Below, one piece after another: positions 16,396 through 24,153 of a DNA stretch of 30,773 bases; position 1 is the first letter of the stretch; every line of letters begins with the position of its first letter. Both the position numbers and the translations under genes were made by a program. Under the pieces are notes generated by a model, which was not told the DNA's origin, ran no database searches, and saw only the letters and a program-made list of their open reading frames with translations. The stretch is from Candidatus Bathyarchaeota archaeon (GTDB lineage Archaea > Thermoproteota > Bathyarchaeia > Bathyarchaeales > DTEX01): assembly GCA_021158305.1 (NCBI GenBank), contig JAGGUU010000041.1, positions 1 to 30,773 of the forward strand. The letters are read 5' to 3'.

Positions 16396-17670
16396 TTAAC
16401 TCCTAAGCTTTTTCTGGTATTCTTCTAAGAGCTCCTTAGCTCTATCCATCCTTATCTTTCTCTCCTCAACCATCCTCTCAGCGATCAAGTCTATAAGGTC
16501 GCCTGTGGCACCGGCCATTATCGCTATGTTTCTGGCATGCAGAGACATGTGGCCTCTCTGTATGCCTTCATGCGCGAGGGCTCTTAAGGCGGCTAGGTTC
16601 TGAGCCAGTCCAACGGCCGCCATGACTTCGCTTAGCTCCCTAGCCGTTTTAACGCCCAGAATCTTTAAGGCTATTTTTGCAACAGGATGAACCTTTGTGG
16701 CGCCTCCTATTATGCCGACGGCGAGCGGAAGCTCTATGGAGCCAACTAGATCTCCATCCTCATTCTTCTCCCAGACTGAGAGTGGGGAATAATGCCCGCT
16801 TCTCGCAGCGTATGCATGCGCTCCAGCTTCTATGGCTCGATGATCATTGCATGTCGCGAGAGCTACGGCTATGATTCCATTCAGTATCCCCTTATTATGC
16901 GTCGCGGCTCGGTATGGATCGGCAGCTGCAAATGCATATGCATCGACGATTCCATCAACGACTTCTTCTCCGCCTACCTCCTCCTTATCCACGACTGTCC
17001 AAGCTCTAGCAAGCCGTTCGGTTGCGAGGTTGGAGATTATCCGAAGTAATACTTTCCCCCCGGTAATCTTCTCGATCATCGGGGCTACAGCCTCAGCCAT
17101 CGTGTTCACGGCGTTGGCCCCCATCGCGTCTCTACAGTCCACAAGTAGCTCTGCGATAACCATGGCTCCTCTTATCGTATGTATCACTTTAGCCCTGACA
17201 TCCTTCGCTCCGCCGCCGACTGAGACCAGCATTGGATCCTGCTCATTCGCCTTCTCTAGAATCTCATCTTTGGATTCAAGTATTGCCATTCTAGCCCGGT
17301 ATGGATCCTTGACTTTAACCACTTGAATCTGCCCTATCATCACCGGCTCCGTGCTATCAGTAAAGATTCCCCCTTTGCTTCTCGTCATCTTCGCTCCGTA
17401 GCTCGCCGCGGCGACAACCGATGTCTCCTCGATCGCCATAGGAATCAAGTAGTCCTTTCCATTTATCAAGAAGTTAACGGCTATTCCCAGAGGTATGGGT
17501 ATCGCTCCAACAACGTTCTCGATCATGCGGTCAGCTAACTCCAAGCTTAGAGATCCGGTTGACTGCAGAAGACTTGCCTCCTCATCGGTGAGTCCCGCAA
17601 ACTCCTTAACTATCTCCATACGCTCCTTAACACTAAGCTTGTAAAAGCCCGGAATACGCGAAGACTTCAA
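16396..17670 (-). CDS. hmgA: HMG-CoA reductase, class II type
   Basis: A 424-residue 3-hydroxy-3-methylglutaryl-CoA reductase, making mevalonate for archaeal isoprenoid lipids. It resembles the class II enzyme of Pseudomonas mevalonii as I recall it, rather than the usual archaeal class I form: SRIPGFYKLSVKERMEI, ENVVGAIPIPLGIAVNF, MAIEETSVVAAASYGAK, DAMGANAVNTMAEAVAP, DPYRAATHNKGI, GAHAYAARSGHYSPL and IQRGHMSLHARN. The catalytic Glu (EETS), Lys (HNKG), Asp (CNDHR) and His (RGHM) are all in place, so it should be active. The start is TTG at 17670 after GAAGG, with a TTTATAT box about 45 nt upstream. It leads a three-gene minus-strand group with the tRNA methyltransferase and rnz. Confidence 0.93.
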   Translation of the reverse strand: MKSSRIPGFYKLSVKERMEIVKEFAGLTDEEASLLQSTGSLSLELADRMIENVVGAIPIPLGIAVNFLINGKDYLIPMAIEETSVVAAASYGAKMTRSKGGIFTDSTEPVMIGQIQVVKVKDPYRARMAILESKDEILEKANEQDPMLVSVGGGAKDVRAKVIHTIRGAMVIAELLVDCRDAMGANAVNTMAEAVAPMIEKITGGKVLLRIISNLATERLARAWTVVDKEEVGGEEVVDGIVDAYAFAAADPYRAATHNKGILNGIIAVALATCNDHRAIEAGAHAYAARSGHYSPLSVWEKNEDGDLVGSIELPLAVGIIGGATKVHPVAKIALKILGVKTARELSEVMAAVGLAQNLAALRALAHEGIQRGHMSLHARNIAIMAGATGDLIDLIAERMVEERKIRMDRAKELLEEYQKKLRS

Positions 17671-17714
17671 AATCCTTCTCTCCCAATCTCATCAGAGATG
17701 CCTTATGAATATGG

Positions 17715-17722
17715 ATATAAAC
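17715..17722 (-). promoter_or_regulatory. TATA box of hmgA
   Basis: On the minus strand this reads GTTTATAT, about 45 nt before the TTG start at 17670, which predicts a leader of roughly 20 nt that contains the GGGAGAGAAGG ribosome-site region. Confidence 0.5.
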
Positions 17723-17751
17723 AAAGTTAAGAATTTAACCATACTTAAGGA

Positions 17752-17867
17752 TTCGGCTTTTAGCGGAAAAGAAACGTCGAGAAAAGGTGTAGAAAACGTA
17801 ATTGAGGAGGTTCCGGCTGATTCTTTCCATCACGTCACCGTACTTCGGCTTTTCAGCGGGAAGAGAC
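17752..17867 (+). repeat. Two-copy imperfect direct repeat, each copy able to form a hairpin
   Basis: TTCGGCTTTT occurs at 17752 and again at 17844, and in both copies is followed by a related (C)AGCGGRAARAGA sequence. Each copy can fold: CTTTT-AGCGG-AAAAG in the first, CTTTTC-AGC-GGGAAG in the second, the latter through G-T pairs. So sequence differs while pairing is kept. Only two copies are seen; the role is unknown. Confidence 0.4.
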
Positions 17868-18221
17868 TGCGGGGTTGTGACTATCCAATCTAGACGGAGG
17901 CGACTGGTGATAGGTGAGCAAATGCAGTAGTTAGCAAGATTCATTCTTTCATCATTCTATCCAAGAACTTTATGTTTTGTAGTGGCAGAAGCAGATTCCA
18001 GAAGTAAATGATAGTCGCGGTGAAGATCGAAGGCAAAAGTATCCATTCCTAGAATTCATCTCGCGATCTTCCCCGTCGACTTCGAGTGAGAGAAGAAAAT
18101 ACTTAAAGATTCAGGTTACATGAAAAATCTCCGCGGATCTTCCATCTTATGGCTCAGCGAAGCGTGTATTTGCGAAATACGTATAACATTACGGAATAAA
18201 ATATTCATGGAGGAGTCCAGA

Positions 18222-19421
18222 ATGGATGAGAAGGTTCCATTTTTCGAGAAGACGCTTTTAGATGAAGATAATGGGATATACGTGGAGAAGTGGAGCCTAT
18301 CCGGTCGAGAGCTGAGGATCGGTGGGGAATGGCGGATTGAAAAGCGTAGGCTTTACGGAGGTCTCTCAGACGGCGTAGACCTCATTACACTGGATAATGG
18401 TGAACTCTCACTCATAATAGTTCCTACGCGAGGCATGAGCATATGGAAGGGGATGTACAAATCCATGTTTCTAGGATGGAACTCTCCAATCAAGAAACCC
18501 GTTCACCCACGACATATAAACTTGGAGGCAAAGGGAGGCCTTGGATGGCTTGAAGGATTCAATGAGATGATAGTTCGTTGCGGCCTCAGCAATTTTGGGG
18601 CTCCCGGAATAGATGTAATCACAGACAATATGGGGAGGAAAAAGGAGATTATGCTTACTCTCCACGGCAAAATAGCGAATATTCCAGCTTCCCGGGTGAA
18701 TGTCAGAGTTGGCTTGGAGCCTCCATTTACATTGGAGGTTGAAGGAGTAGTTTATGAGAGGTCAATGTTCGGACCTAACCTTAAGCTTTCATCCATTATT
18801 AGAACTGTTCCTGGAAGCAACTTATTCACTATCTATGACGTTATTGAGAACCTCGGAGGAACTCCTGCTGAGATGCAGATCCTGTACCACTGTAATTATG
18901 GTTCGCCGATCCTAGAGGAGGGAAGCCGATTAATAGCACCGATTGAGAAGGTTGCTCCGAGAGACTCGATAGCCGCTAAGGAAATTGAGAACTTCGACGT
19001 TTATGGCCCGCCGCAGAGCGGCTTCACAGAGCAAGTTTACTTCATGAAGATGCTTTCAGACAAGGATGGAAACACAATGATTCTTCTGGCAAATAAGGGC
19101 ATGGACAAGGCGGTCTCCATATCATATTCAGTGAAGGAACTACCTTACTTCACGCTTTGGAAGAATACATCCAGCCTCGAGGATGGATATGTAACTGGAC
19201 TGGAGCCGGGAACAAGTTTTCCAAACGTCAAATCCTTCGAAAGGAAACATGGAAGAGTAGTTATCCTCAAACCAGGCGAGAAGTACCGTTCCGGAGTGAC
19301 GGTCTCGGCGCATCTCGGCAAGGATGACGTTGAGAAGGCATTAAGCAGAGTTGAAGCGATTCGTGGAGGGAGACATCCAGAGATTCTAAAGAGACCGCTT
19401 GAGGAGTTCTCGCCGAGCTAG
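18222..19421 (+). CDS. DUF4432-family protein (aldose 1-epimerase-like fold)
   Basis: A protein of about 400 residues of the DUF4432 family, a galactose-mutarotase-like beta-sandwich group tied to sugar metabolism. Typical blocks are LDNGELSLIIVPTRGMSIWKG, GWNSPIKKPVHPRH, GWLEGFNEMIVRCGLSNFGAP, LHGKIANIPA and QILYHCNYGSPIL, with His and Glu residues of the putative active site. The frame is open from 18120, but GGAGGAG at 18209-18215 precedes the ATG at 18222 by 6 nt, and the extra 34 residues have no family likeness, so 18222 is preferred. The enzyme may act on an unusual sugar or its C1 position; the substrate is unknown. It sits alone before the cdv cluster; two TIM-barrel isomerase-like genes elsewhere in the window could share a sugar theme. 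Confidence 0.8.
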   Translation: MDEKVPFFEKTLLDEDNGIYVEKWSLSGRELRIGGEWRIEKRRLYGGLSDGVDLITLDNGELSLIIVPTRGMSIWKGMYKSMFLGWNSPIKKPVHPRHINLEAKGGLGWLEGFNEMIVRCGLSNFGAPGIDVITDNMGRKKEIMLTLHGKIANIPASRVNVRVGLEPPFTLEVEGVVYERSMFGPNLKLSSIIRTVPGSNLFTIYDVIENLGGTPAEMQILYHCNYGSPILEEGSRLIAPIEKVAPRDSIAAKEIENFDVYGPPQSGFTEQVYFMKMLSDKDGNTMILLANKGMDKAVSISYSVKELPYFTLWKNTSSLEDGYVTGLEPGTSFPNVKSFERKHGRVVILKPGEKYRSGVTVSAHLGKDDVEKALSRVEAIRGGRHPEILKRPLEEFSPS

Positions 19422-19520
19422 ATGGAGGATATCTTCTTGTAAATATTGAAGGATCCTTCCATCATTTTTTGCTATGTCAAATAAGAAAAGATTAGTGTGA
19501 GTGTGGGTCAACATATACAT

Positions 19521-19531
19521 CCATATATATG
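19521..19531 (+). promoter_or_regulatory. Possible promoter of the cdv cluster
   Basis: CCATATATATG lies about 75-83 nt before the TTG start of the first cdv gene and would give a leader of roughly 50 nt. A second A/T element nearer the gene is weak. The gap from 19422 to 19603 otherwise shows only a T-run near 19463 that may end the DUF4432 transcript. Confidence 0.35.
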
Positions 19532-19603
19532 CCCAGATATTCTCAGCATAATAGGAAGGTTCTAATTGAGGGGAGATCTTGCATTAAGCAAGGTGAGTAG
19601 TTA

Positions 19604-20251
19604 TTGTCATCGAAGTTCACTAAAAGATGGGAAGAAGGAGAAAGAAGAGGATTAAAAAACATGCTGAAACCTTCGATTCCTTTGAAGTCTAAAATAGAAC
19701 TTGCGATAAGACGGATAGAGGCTCAGATTCAATATTTAGAAAGTGTTTTGAACAGATTCTCTGATAGGGATAAGTATCTTTTCTCGAAAGTTGTAGATGC
19801 ATACTCGAAGAACCAGATTCAGCGGGCGAACATCTTCGCGAATGAGCTGGCAGAATTAAGGAAGATGGCTAACTTTATGGTTAATGCCCAGCTAGCTCTA
19901 GAAAGAGTTGTGCTGAGGCTGAGAACGGTCAGCCAGCTAGGAAACGCCGTCGTAAACCTAGCTCCAGCAATAGAGGTTCTGCAAAGTATTAGATCTGGAA
20001 TAGCCGGGGTGCTTCCAACGGCTGAGAAAGAACTTGAACAGGTTGGAACGATGCTTAATGATATAATGATTGAGGCTGGACATACAACGGGGGTGACTCC
20101 GGACTTTGAAGTTGCAAGCGAGGATGCACAGCAGATCTTGAGAGAAGCAGCGATAGTAGCTGAGCAGAGAATGAAAGAGAAGTTTCCAGAGCTGCCATCT
20201 CTAAAGCAGCCTGAAGGATTCAAGGAAGACTATAAACATTCAGAATATTGA
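19604..20251 (+). CDS. ESCRT-III protein, CdvB paralogue without winged helix
   Basis: A 215-residue ESCRT-III (Snf7/CdvB) protein. Residues 27-150 hold the long helical hairpin, with the conserved RANIFANELAELRKMANFMVNAQLALERVVLRL block, and 170-190 the short downstream helix (DAQQILREAAIVAEQRM). FPELPSLKQP (194-203) is a proline-rich MIM2-like motif that could bind the MIT domain of CdvC. The winged-helix tail seen in the other cdvB of this cluster is absent, as in CdvB1/B2-type proteins. ESCRT-III filaments constrict the membrane at division. The start is TTG, preceded by AGGTGA about 7 nt upstream. It opens a four-gene cluster; cdvA follows after 14 bases from stop to the alternative start. 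Confidence 0.9.
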   Translation: MSSKFTKRWEEGERRGLKNMLKPSIPLKSKIELAIRRIEAQIQYLESVLNRFSDRDKYLFSKVVDAYSKNQIQRANIFANELAELRKMANFMVNAQLALERVVLRLRTVSQLGNAVVNLAPAIEVLQSIRSGIAGVLPTAEKELEQVGTMLNDIMIEAGHTTGVTPDFEVASEDAQQILREAAIVAEQRMKEKFPELPSLKQPEGFKEDYKHSEY

Positions 20252-20280
20252 AAGCGTAATTTGGTTTGGAGGAACTCAGA

Positions 20281-21000
20281 ATGAATGAGAATTTTGACGC
20301 CTCGAAGATGATAGGAAAGACTGTAAAGATCAGCGGGGGAGAAGAGTCAGGCATCATAGTATCCTTCATAATGGACGCTTCAGGGAAGGTTGAAGAGGTT
20401 CTTATAGAAAGACATGGCGCTTTAGAGAGGTACCCCGCTGATATGCTGCAAATCGAAGGCGACGAGGCATTCATATTGTCGCCTATTGAAAAGAAGCTGA
20501 AGAATCTATCTAAGAACCTTCCTGTAGTCAAGAAGAAGAGGATCGTTCTCGAAAAACTCTCAAAAGAGAAGATAGTTCCACGGGAGATCTTTGAAAGTCT
20601 CATAAAGAAGTTTGATGGCATGCTTAAGGAGATGGAGAACGAGGCGAAGAGCCTCATCGAAGAGATTGATAAAGAAGCTAGGCTTCAGGAAGAGTATATA
20701 AAGAGTCTCCAGACGGGGAGGGCATTCCTAGAAATAGAACATGCCATGGGAAACATAAGCGAAGAGGTCTATAAGCGCTCAATAGTCGCCCTACTCAGAG
20801 ATGTAAAGAATGCTCAGCAGAAAAGGCTTGAACTGCTACGAACTAAGGAAAGAATTAATGCGCTTCTCGAAGAAAAACCTGAAATAACTCTTGAAGAGAA
20901 GAAAGAGGAAGATGAGCCTCAAATAGCTGAGGAAGAGCCTGGAGAAGAGAAAGGGGAAGAGGATGAACAAGCGGTTCCCGTACGTCTAATCCAAGAATAG
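20281..21000 (+). CDS. cdvA: Cell division protein CdvA
   Basis: A CdvA-type protein of about 239 residues. The first 60 or so residues form a PRC-barrel-like beta domain (MIGKTVKISGGEESGIIVSF ... VLIERHGALERYPADMLQIEGD in two parts), followed by a long charged coiled coil, then an acidic linker rich in Glu and a short hydrophobic tail (VPVRLIQE). CdvA binds membrane and DNA-like surfaces and recruits ESCRT-III in Sulfolobus through a C-terminal peptide that docks on the winged helix of CdvB; the tail here is the natural candidate. GGAGG followed 8 nt later by ATG 20281 sets the start; the frame opens earlier at TTG 20266. Neighbours on both sides are ESCRT-III genes. Confidence 0.88.
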   Translation: MNENFDASKMIGKTVKISGGEESGIIVSFIMDASGKVEEVLIERHGALERYPADMLQIEGDEAFILSPIEKKLKNLSKNLPVVKKKRIVLEKLSKEKIVPREIFESLIKKFDGMLKEMENEAKSLIEEIDKEARLQEEYIKSLQTGRAFLEIEHAMGNISEEVYKRSIVALLRDVKNAQQKRLELLRTKERINALLEEKPEITLEEKKEEDEPQIAEEEPGEEKGEEDEQAVPVRLIQE

Positions 21001-21036
21001 GATCCTTGGTCTTCTAAAATATTTCTCCGGCGAGGC

Positions 21037-21864
21037 GTGATGATCGATAAGATTCTCCGCAGAAGACGGAAATCGCTCAACGAAGCCGTCTTAGATGCCA
21101 CTAGAGAGCTCGGGAAATGCTATTCAAGAATTGAGCTTGCAGTCTCAAAACTTGAGAAAAGAAGCCGCGATTTATTCAATACATGTACCGCATGTGTTAA
21201 GAAAGGCTCAAGGGCGAGAGCAACAATATACGCAAATGAACTGGCCGAGATAAGAAGAGTGCTCTCCATCCTCAAATATGTTCAGCTTGCTGTTGAAAGA
21301 GCGATAATAAGACTTGATACAATAAGAATAGTCTCTTCAAACCTCGAAGCCCTACGCGAAACATTCGGAGAAGTTAGGAATGCGCTTAACCTTGTGGCAG
21401 ACGTTATTCCGTCAATGATCCCTGAAATAAGCAGACTTAACGCTGTTGTTAATGAGATACTTGAAGAGACTGAATTCAACTTGTCGATGCCCATGCTAAC
21501 TCAGCCCGCCGGACCTAGTGCGGAAGCAATCCTGCGTGAAGCAGCCTCTACTGTGGAGAAGGAGCTTGAAGCGAAGATTCCGGAGCCTCCAATAGAAAAG
21601 CCTACTCTGAGAAGAGTTGACAAGCCTGCAATAGCCTTATCCGTCACTAACTATGGCGTCCACTCCACAGAAGAATCATCCTCAAAGAAGACCTTCGATG
21701 TATCCTCATTTTTAGCTGAAGAGCTGGTGCTTGATTATATTGAAAGAAATAATGGAAACATGAATGTTACTAGGTGTGCTAGAGAGCTGAACATGCCGTA
21801 TGATAAGGTGTTGCAGATTCTCGAATCGCTGAAAAAGAAGGGTAAGATAGAGATTCAACAGTGA
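21037..21864 (+). CDS. cdvB: ESCRT-III protein CdvB with C-terminal winged helix
   Basis: A 275-residue ESCRT-III protein. The helical core spans about 10-150 (GSRARATIYANELAEIRR, VQLAVERAIIRLDTIR). A proline-rich MIM2-like motif IPEPPIEKPT (181-190) should contact the CdvC MIT domain. After a flexible linker, residues 228-275 form a winged helix (VLDYIERNNGNMNVTRCAREL ... KVLQILESLKKKGKIEI in parts), the module that binds CdvA in Sulfolobus. This is therefore the canonical cdvB. It follows cdvA by 36 bases and its stop overlaps the possible GTG start of cdvC by 4 bases. ATG at 21037, with a GGCGAGGCGTG purine-rich run upstream; a second ATG follows at once. Confidence 0.9.
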   Translation: MMIDKILRRRRKSLNEAVLDATRELGKCYSRIELAVSKLEKRSRDLFNTCTACVKKGSRARATIYANELAEIRRVLSILKYVQLAVERAIIRLDTIRIVSSNLEALRETFGEVRNALNLVADVIPSMIPEISRLNAVVNEILEETEFNLSMPMLTQPAGPSAEAILREAASTVEKELEAKIPEPPIEKPTLRRVDKPAIALSVTNYGVHSTEESSSKKTFDVSSFLAEELVLDYIERNNGNMNVTRCARELNMPYDKVLQILESLKKKGKIEIQQ

Positions 21865-23021
21865 CGGAGATGAGCGGTCTAGAAGAGCTGGAAAAAATAG
21901 CAGTTAGACACGCTCAGGAAGCTGTAGCCCTAGATAGGCAGGGAAAAAGGGAAGAAGCCATAGCAGCCTATAAGAAGGCTGTTGACTGCCTACTTAAGCT
22001 CGTACACGCCTACCCAGACCATAACTTAACTAGGTTCTTCATTCAGAGAGCTAAGACCTACGAGATGAGGATCAGACTGCTGGAAGACGTATGGGTTAAC
22101 GGCAGATCAGACTATGGCGAAACGAATTACGGCTCAGAGCAGAAGTCCCAGAAAGACCCAATCGAGGACTTGATCATACGGGATCCACCAGACGTACACT
22201 GGAATGAGATAGTGGGGCTTGAAGAAGCGAAGAGAGCGATTAGACAAGCAATCGTCTACCCATCTCTAAGACCAGACCTCTTCCCCCTCGGATGGCCGAG
22301 AGGAATACTCCTCTTCGGCCCTCCGGGATGCGGAAAGACCCTTCTAGCCGCGGCGGTTGCAAACGAGATTAAGGCGACATTCATCTCAGTCGACGCGGCT
22401 TCAGTCATGTCTAAGTGGCTCGGCGAGGCCGAAAAGAATGTTGCGAGGATCTTTAGGATCGCTAGGGAGCGAGCTAAAAAGATGCCTTCAATAATCTTCA
22501 TTGACGAGGTGGATTCCCTGATGGGAACCCATCGCCTCGAGGTCGGCGGAGAGATGAGGGTGCGCAACCAGTTTCTTAAGGAGATGGATGGTATAATAGA
22601 CAAGAAGAAGCTCATCCATGTTTACGTGATAGGCTCCACTAATAAGCCTTGGAGACTAGACGGCCCATTCATAAGAAGGTTTCAGAAGAGAATTTATGTT
22701 CCCCCTCCAGACTTTCACGATCGCCTCGGAATCTTCAAGCTCTACACGAAGGATTTAAGGTTGTCTCAGGATGTTGATCTTGAAGAGCTGGCGAGGCTGA
22801 CTGAGGGATTCTCTGGAAGCGACATTTTAGATGTTTGCCAGTCAGTTCAGCTAAGAGTGAATAGTGAACTTTTCGAGTCTGGAAAGATCGATAAAGAAGC
22901 TTTGCCGCGTGAAATAACTATGCAGGACTTCCTTGAAGTTTTGCGAGATAGAAAAACAAGTATACCGAAGGAAGCCTTAAAAGCATATGAAAGATGGCTC
23001 AGCAGATTTGAAGCTTTATAA
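21861..23021 (+). CDS. cdvC: Vps4-like AAA ATPase CdvC
   Basis: A 386-residue Vps4 orthologue that remodels and recycles ESCRT-III filaments. The MIT domain is at about 5-78 (AVRHAQEAVALDRQGKREEA, AAYKKAVDCLLKLV). The AAA module has Walker A GPPGCGKT (153-160), the pore-loop SKWLGEAEKN (184-193), Walker B IIFIDEVD (211-218), sensor 1 IGSTN and the arginine pair GPFIRRFQ. A Vps4-type C-terminal helix follows. The pore loop has WLG in place of the more common WVG. The GTG at 21861 overlaps the cdvB stop by 4 bases; an ATG three codons later is the alternative. It ends the cluster; a convergent aldo/keto reductase gene lies 145 bases on, with nothing clear between. Confidence 0.93.
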   Translation: MTEMSGLEELEKIAVRHAQEAVALDRQGKREEAIAAYKKAVDCLLKLVHAYPDHNLTRFFIQRAKTYEMRIRLLEDVWVNGRSDYGETNYGSEQKSQKDPIEDLIIRDPPDVHWNEIVGLEEAKRAIRQAIVYPSLRPDLFPLGWPRGILLFGPPGCGKTLLAAAVANEIKATFISVDAASVMSKWLGEAEKNVARIFRIARERAKKMPSIIFIDEVDSLMGTHRLEVGGEMRVRNQFLKEMDGIIDKKKLIHVYVIGSTNKPWRLDGPFIRRFQKRIYVPPPDFHDRLGIFKLYTKDLRLSQDVDLEELARLTEGFSGSDILDVCQSVQLRVNSELFESGKIDKEALPREITMQDFLEVLRDRKTSIPKEALKAYERWLSRFEAL

Positions 23022-23166
23022 ATCGCTAATCTCTCTTCATTTTATATGCATCATATCCTTAATCGGGGATCCTAAAGCGTAAAGCTCAGTAAGATACACT
23101 ATTCCCTAAAAGAGACTTTCAAGTGCCAGTTTGACATGTAACCGAGACTAAGAAAAGACTGAGATT

Positions 23167-24036
23167 TTAGGATCTAGGAAATATCGGCTTCAGATTCGCC
23201 GCTGACTCGACAAGTTTCTCCTGTTCCTCTATGGTTAATTCGCGGAATCTCTCAGCGGCATCAATTATCTTTGGAACTAGGCGAATATCCCCCGCGGAGG
23301 CCACTGTTGTCACACCCTGAGACAGCGCGAACCAGAGACACTTGTCTATCTCTTCTTGGCTACTGAATGGCTCGTACCATGTTGAGTATGGTCTTTTCTC
23401 AGGATGCTCAGCGACTTCAGGAGGCCAAGGACCCTTAGCAAAGGCTTTCATAACTATAGTTCCAATATTCTTCTCTCTCGCGATTTCAAGTATAGGTTCA
23501 TAATCGTTCTCTGGACAGCGATGCCTTCTCAGAACAAAGTTTAATGGGAAAAGCACAGTATCGAACTCGAACCTTTTAAGGGACTCAATGATCGTCGGGG
23601 GCCTATGACTTGTGATACCTATGTATCTTATCAATCCCTCCTCCCTAGCCTCAATCATCGCTTGAAGTGCACCGTCAGGTCCAAGCGCCTCCTCCATCTC
23701 CATTGGATCGTCTAATGCATGAAGCTGATAAAGATCAATATAATCGACGCCGAGTCTTCTCAGCGATCTTTCAAGCTCCTCAGAAGCCTCCTTCCTAGTT
23801 CTCTTCAGGGTTTTACAGGCAAGGAAAATCTCGTCCCTATACTCTTTCATCCATGGCCTAAGCCTGACCTCCGCTTCCCCATAAGTGGGAGCCACATCGA
23901 AGTGATTAACTCCATGGGAGAGAGCGAGATCGATTATTCTGTCCGCTTCTTTCTGCGGAACTCTACCAAACGCAACGCAGCCTAAAGTAACTATGCTACT
24001 CATGTGTCCAGTCTTTCCAAGCATTCTCTTTTCCAT
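23167..24036 (-). CDS. Aldo/keto reductase family oxidoreductase
   Basis: A TIM-barrel aldo/keto reductase of about 289 residues. The catalytic tetrad is present: D47 and Y52 in HFDVAPTYGEAE, K75 in ACKT and H106 in YQLHALDD. The NADP(H)-binding end is less typical: FALSQGVTTVASAGDIRLV. These enzymes reduce carbonyls; the substrate cannot be told. The frame opens with GTG at 24045, but AAGG lies about 9 nt before the in-frame ATG at 24036, giving MEKRMLGKTG, so ATG is preferred. It is divergent from trpS and stands as a single gene. Confidence 0.85.
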   Translation of the reverse strand: MEKRMLGKTGHMSSIVTLGCVAFGRVPQKEADRIIDLALSHGVNHFDVAPTYGEAEVRLRPWMKEYRDEIFLACKTLKRTRKEASEELERSLRRLGVDYIDLYQLHALDDPMEMEEALGPDGALQAMIEAREEGLIRYIGITSHRPPTIIESLKRFEFDTVLFPLNFVLRRHRCPENDYEPILEIAREKNIGTIVMKAFAKGPWPPEVAEHPEKRPYSTWYEPFSSQEEIDKCLWFALSQGVTTVASAGDIRLVPKIIDAAERFRELTIEEQEKLVESAANLKPIFPRS

Positions 24037-24097
24037 AATAAGCACCCTTATTAAGAATATGATCCCACGCTTTTAAACGTAATAAGGCTGGATTAAA

Positions 24098-24105
24098 TTT
24101 ATATT
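24098..24105 (+). promoter_or_regulatory. TATA box of trpS
   Basis: TTTATATT sits about 52 nt before the ATG at 24154. It predicts a leader of about 25 nt that contains the GAGGTGA ribosome site. Confidence 0.5.
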
Positions 24106-24153
24106 GGAGACGTGCTCTTCATGATGCCGTGGCTGCCTAGAGGTGACTAACGA

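Larger units (their letters stand above)
17671..18119. other. Stretch without a convincing gene, upstream of hmgA and the DUF4432 gene
   Basis: About 450 bases (550 up to the preferred start at 18222). The left end holds the hmgA promoter. Short open frames exist on both strands around 17705-17944 but show no family pattern, no good ribosome site, and one begins inside the hmgA promoter. Structure seen: the repeat unit at 17752-17867 (separate entry) and an 8-bp inverted repeat GAAGATCG (18023-18030) / CGATCTTC (18064-18071). A CTTAAAG element near 18103 may be a promoter for the gene to the right. It could hide an RNA gene or a decayed gene. Confidence 0.4.

Noticed and set aside
16847..17326. 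A 159-codon open frame on the plus strand, opposite hmgA
   Set aside because: It is a Ser/Thr/Ala-rich shadow of the well-conserved reductase, without a ribosome site or family pattern.
17751..17871. A CRISPR array in the repeat region
   Set aside because: Only two imperfect copies with a 92-base offset, no regular spacers and no cas genes in the window.
17705..17893. A 62-codon plus-strand frame in the gap after hmgA
   Set aside because: It begins inside the hmgA promoter, has no ribosome site and no family pattern; noted as part of the gene-free stretch.
17735..17944. A 69-codon minus-strand frame in the same gap
   Set aside because: It covers both copies of the small repeat and shows no domain or ribosome site; not enough to call a gene.
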